Of a stretch of 64,000 bases of DNA, positions 62,001 to 64,000 are shown piece by piece. Within the stretch, counting starts at the first letter, position 1; each line of letters starts with the position of its first letter. The stretch lies in the NCBI GenBank assembly GCA_003024785.1, contig PUQB01000054.1, positions 1 through 64,000 of the forward strand, written 5' to 3'. The notes beneath the pieces were generated by a model, which did no database searches, was not told where the DNA came from, and was given only the letters and a program-made list of their open reading frames with translations. The stretch comes from Selaginella tamariscina. Its lineage: Eukaryota > Streptophyta > Lycopodiopsida > Selaginellales > Selaginellaceae. Made by a program: the position numbers and the translations under genes.

Positions 62001-63774
62001 CAAATGTTGACAACCCAATTGACCAGTTCCATGACACAGAGTAATAATGATGAATGGGCTAACAATGAAACACATTGGCCAACATTCAGACATTGGTAAT
62101 GATGGTATTTAGGATGGCGAACACTCTAATCAACTTAAAAATGATGATAAAGTGATTGAGGAGAATGATGGCCAACCTATTGACCAACAACATGACATTG
62201 GTAGTTAGGTACCCATAGTCTTCTAGGGGACTTGTAGGTTTGCTTGTGCATAGAGGCAATGGCAAGCCCAAAACATAGAAAATGGCAGCAAGGCATGCAA
62301 AAAGAATTTGATTCTTTGATGAAGAATGACACATGGGAACTTGTTCCAAAACCTGTGGATTGTCTAGTAGTCTCATGCATGTGGATCTACAAGCACAAGT
62401 TAGATGAGCATGGAAATGTAGTGCATTATAAAGCTCACTTGGTAGCTCATGGGTTTTCTCAAACACAAGAAGTATACTACTTTGATGTTTTGCAAAATTG
62501 ACATCTATATGTCTAGTGCTACAGTTGGCAGCAACATGAAATTTGGAGCTTCATTAGATGGACAAGAAAAATGCCTTTCTCAAAAGTGAACTAAAGGAGA
62601 CGGACATAAAAAATGCCTTTCTCAACAGTGAACTAAATGAGACAACCACCCAAGTTTACAAGTTGGTAAGAAACATATGGTATGTTATTTTAAAAATCAT
62701 TATATGGTCTTAAACAGTCCCTGAGAGCTTGGTAAGACACTATTAATACCTTTTTGGTTGGTCAAGGGTCCCAAGTAGACAAAATCATTTTATTGATTGT
62801 TCTGTATGTAGATGATCTTCTCCTTGCATGCAACAATCTCCATATTCAAGGAGTTCAAAAATTGTTTCTACAACTGGTTCCAAATGATTGAACTTGGTGA
62901 CTTATGGTACTATCTTAGTTTGTAGGACTCTCTTTCTTCATCAACGATAATATGTTAAAGGAATCTTAAAGAAGTTTGATTTTGATTTCTCTCGTATTTG
63001 CCCAGTTGCAACTCCAGCTTCTCCCACCATGAAACTATCTTGGGTTGCAATCAACACTGGCAACAGAGCACATGATCATTTAATGAATACCTTTGCTAAG
63101 GATAAGCCTTTATCATAATACTGCTGGATGTCTAGTGCATCTTGTCACACCTTGATATTGCAAATGTTGTTGTTAATGTATGTATGATCTAAAACATGTC
63201 ATATTTGTTTGTTCAATATTTATCCATCAAAGCTAATTGGGCCTATTGTACACCAAACACCATAGCCTACTCAAGGTTACGTAAATGCCGATTAGGTTGG
63301 TGATATTAACGATCGTAGGTCCAAGACTGGTTTTTTTTTTCATTATTGTGGTGGACTTATCCAATGGAAGTGCAGTAAACAACAATGTGTGAGCACATCA
63401 ACATGCAAAGCTGAGTATGTTGTGATGGCTACTGCGACTAAAGAAGCTATGTGGATTCATTAACTATTACGAGACATGGGGGTATAAACAACACCAAGTG
63501 ACATTATTGTGTAATCACAACACATCTGTTATTGCCTTGGTTAGCAATCCAATATGCCACAATAGCACCAAGCAGATATCCATCGATCACCATGTGTTAC
63601 ATGAACGGATGGTGACATGGGAGTGTTAGAGCATATGCTAAGGGATATGCAGCCGTAAGTCTTGGTGTGACTCACGCATACAAGGATATACATATATAGG
63701 ACACTGCAGTATGTAAAACCACACAAATACAAGTTCTCTTACTGGTTATCTTGTGTGTTTTACGTGTTCCAACG

Positions 63775-64000
63775 CAAGCATGGCCCTTTCATTGTTTACA
63801 TTATCACGTTCAATTCATGCCAAGCAGGTAAAGGCCATTGTTTATAAGAAAACAACAGTTCTACGTACAACTCATACCGTCTATGCCACATACTTTTTGC
63901 ATCCATACTCTTTGCATCCATCGGCACGCTCTTTGTCCACAATATGATATATATAAGCATGAAGACTTGGAGTCTTTTCTTTCATATGCAAGGATGGAAT
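63775..64000. other. Window edge, right flank of copia
   Basis: No feature recognised; includes a short duplicated CTTTGCATCCAT phrase near 63895-63920. Confidence 0.4.

Larger units (their letters stand above)
53931..63774 (+). mobile_element. Ty1/copia LTR retrotransposon interrupted by two elements
   Basis: 5' LTR 53931-54078 (TGTTGGAGCA...TTCCAACA) is followed by a tRNA-Met-type primer site (GGTATCAGACC). 3' LTR about 63624-63774. The flanks CAAGT and CAAGC look like an aged 5-bp target duplication. Own coding parts resume after 59554: gag (about 59650-60560, zinc knuckle CCYEYGVIEHVGYQC), protease/integrase (about 60640-61740), copia-type reverse transcriptase (about 62240-62900) and RNase H (about 63100-63560). 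Broken in many places. It is the oldest of the three nested elements. Confidence 0.85.

Overview
The window is nuclear DNA of a land plant. Its genes carry many short GT-AG introns and include two PPR genes, and its intergenic DNA is AT-rich and packed with Ty3/gypsy and Ty1/copia retrotransposon fossils. The PPR texture (runs of NVFSWN-, DVVTW- and YAQ-GHL-type repeats) and the presence of a TTC39/Iml2-type gene suggest a seed-free plant such as a lycophyte or fern. That is inference; no organelle, rRNA or tRNA marker was seen. Introns are unusually rich in (TG)n, (CA)n, (TA)n and (GA)n tracts.

Left half (0-30 kb), the host gene block: the 3' part of a RAD17 checkpoint clamp-loader gene; an AT-rich retroelement fossil; two copies of a dispersed repeat encoding a Lys/Arg-rich tandem 28-residue unit; an LRR (F-box-like) gene; a small secreted basic protein; an intact 19-exon TTC39-like gene; two convergent unrecognised genes; two convergent PPR genes; a CDCA7-like (zf-4CXXC_R1) gene with many PsiKxE motifs; and a small mitochondrial-type LYR-motif gene. 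Several of these models need one or two bases added to stay in frame, nearly always a missing base, whereas the TTC39-like, LYR, secreted-protein and transposon genes read cleanly.

Right half (30-64 kb), transposable elements: a copia fragment, two inversely oriented gypsy elements of one family (32.5-37.3 kb and 48.8-53.6 kb), and a copia element (53.9-63.8 kb) that contains a short-LTR element, which in turn contains a third gypsy element.

Between the two gypsy elements, at 39,367-48,282, lies the most striking object: an 8.9 kb Mutator-like DNA transposon (MULE) with imperfect terminal inverted repeats and a perfect 9-bp target duplication (TCGCTATAC). It carries two divergent, apparently intact spliced genes. 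One is a 1,037-residue MULE transposase with a WRKY/GCM-like zinc domain and a SWIM zinc finger. The other encodes a 1,092-residue protein with a ParB/sulfiredoxin-type domain followed by a permuted (beta-class) amino-DNA-methyltransferase domain. Both element ends carry clustered GAATATTC palindromes. A transposon that brings its own ParB-methyltransferase fusion would be a candidate self-marking or anti-silencing system.
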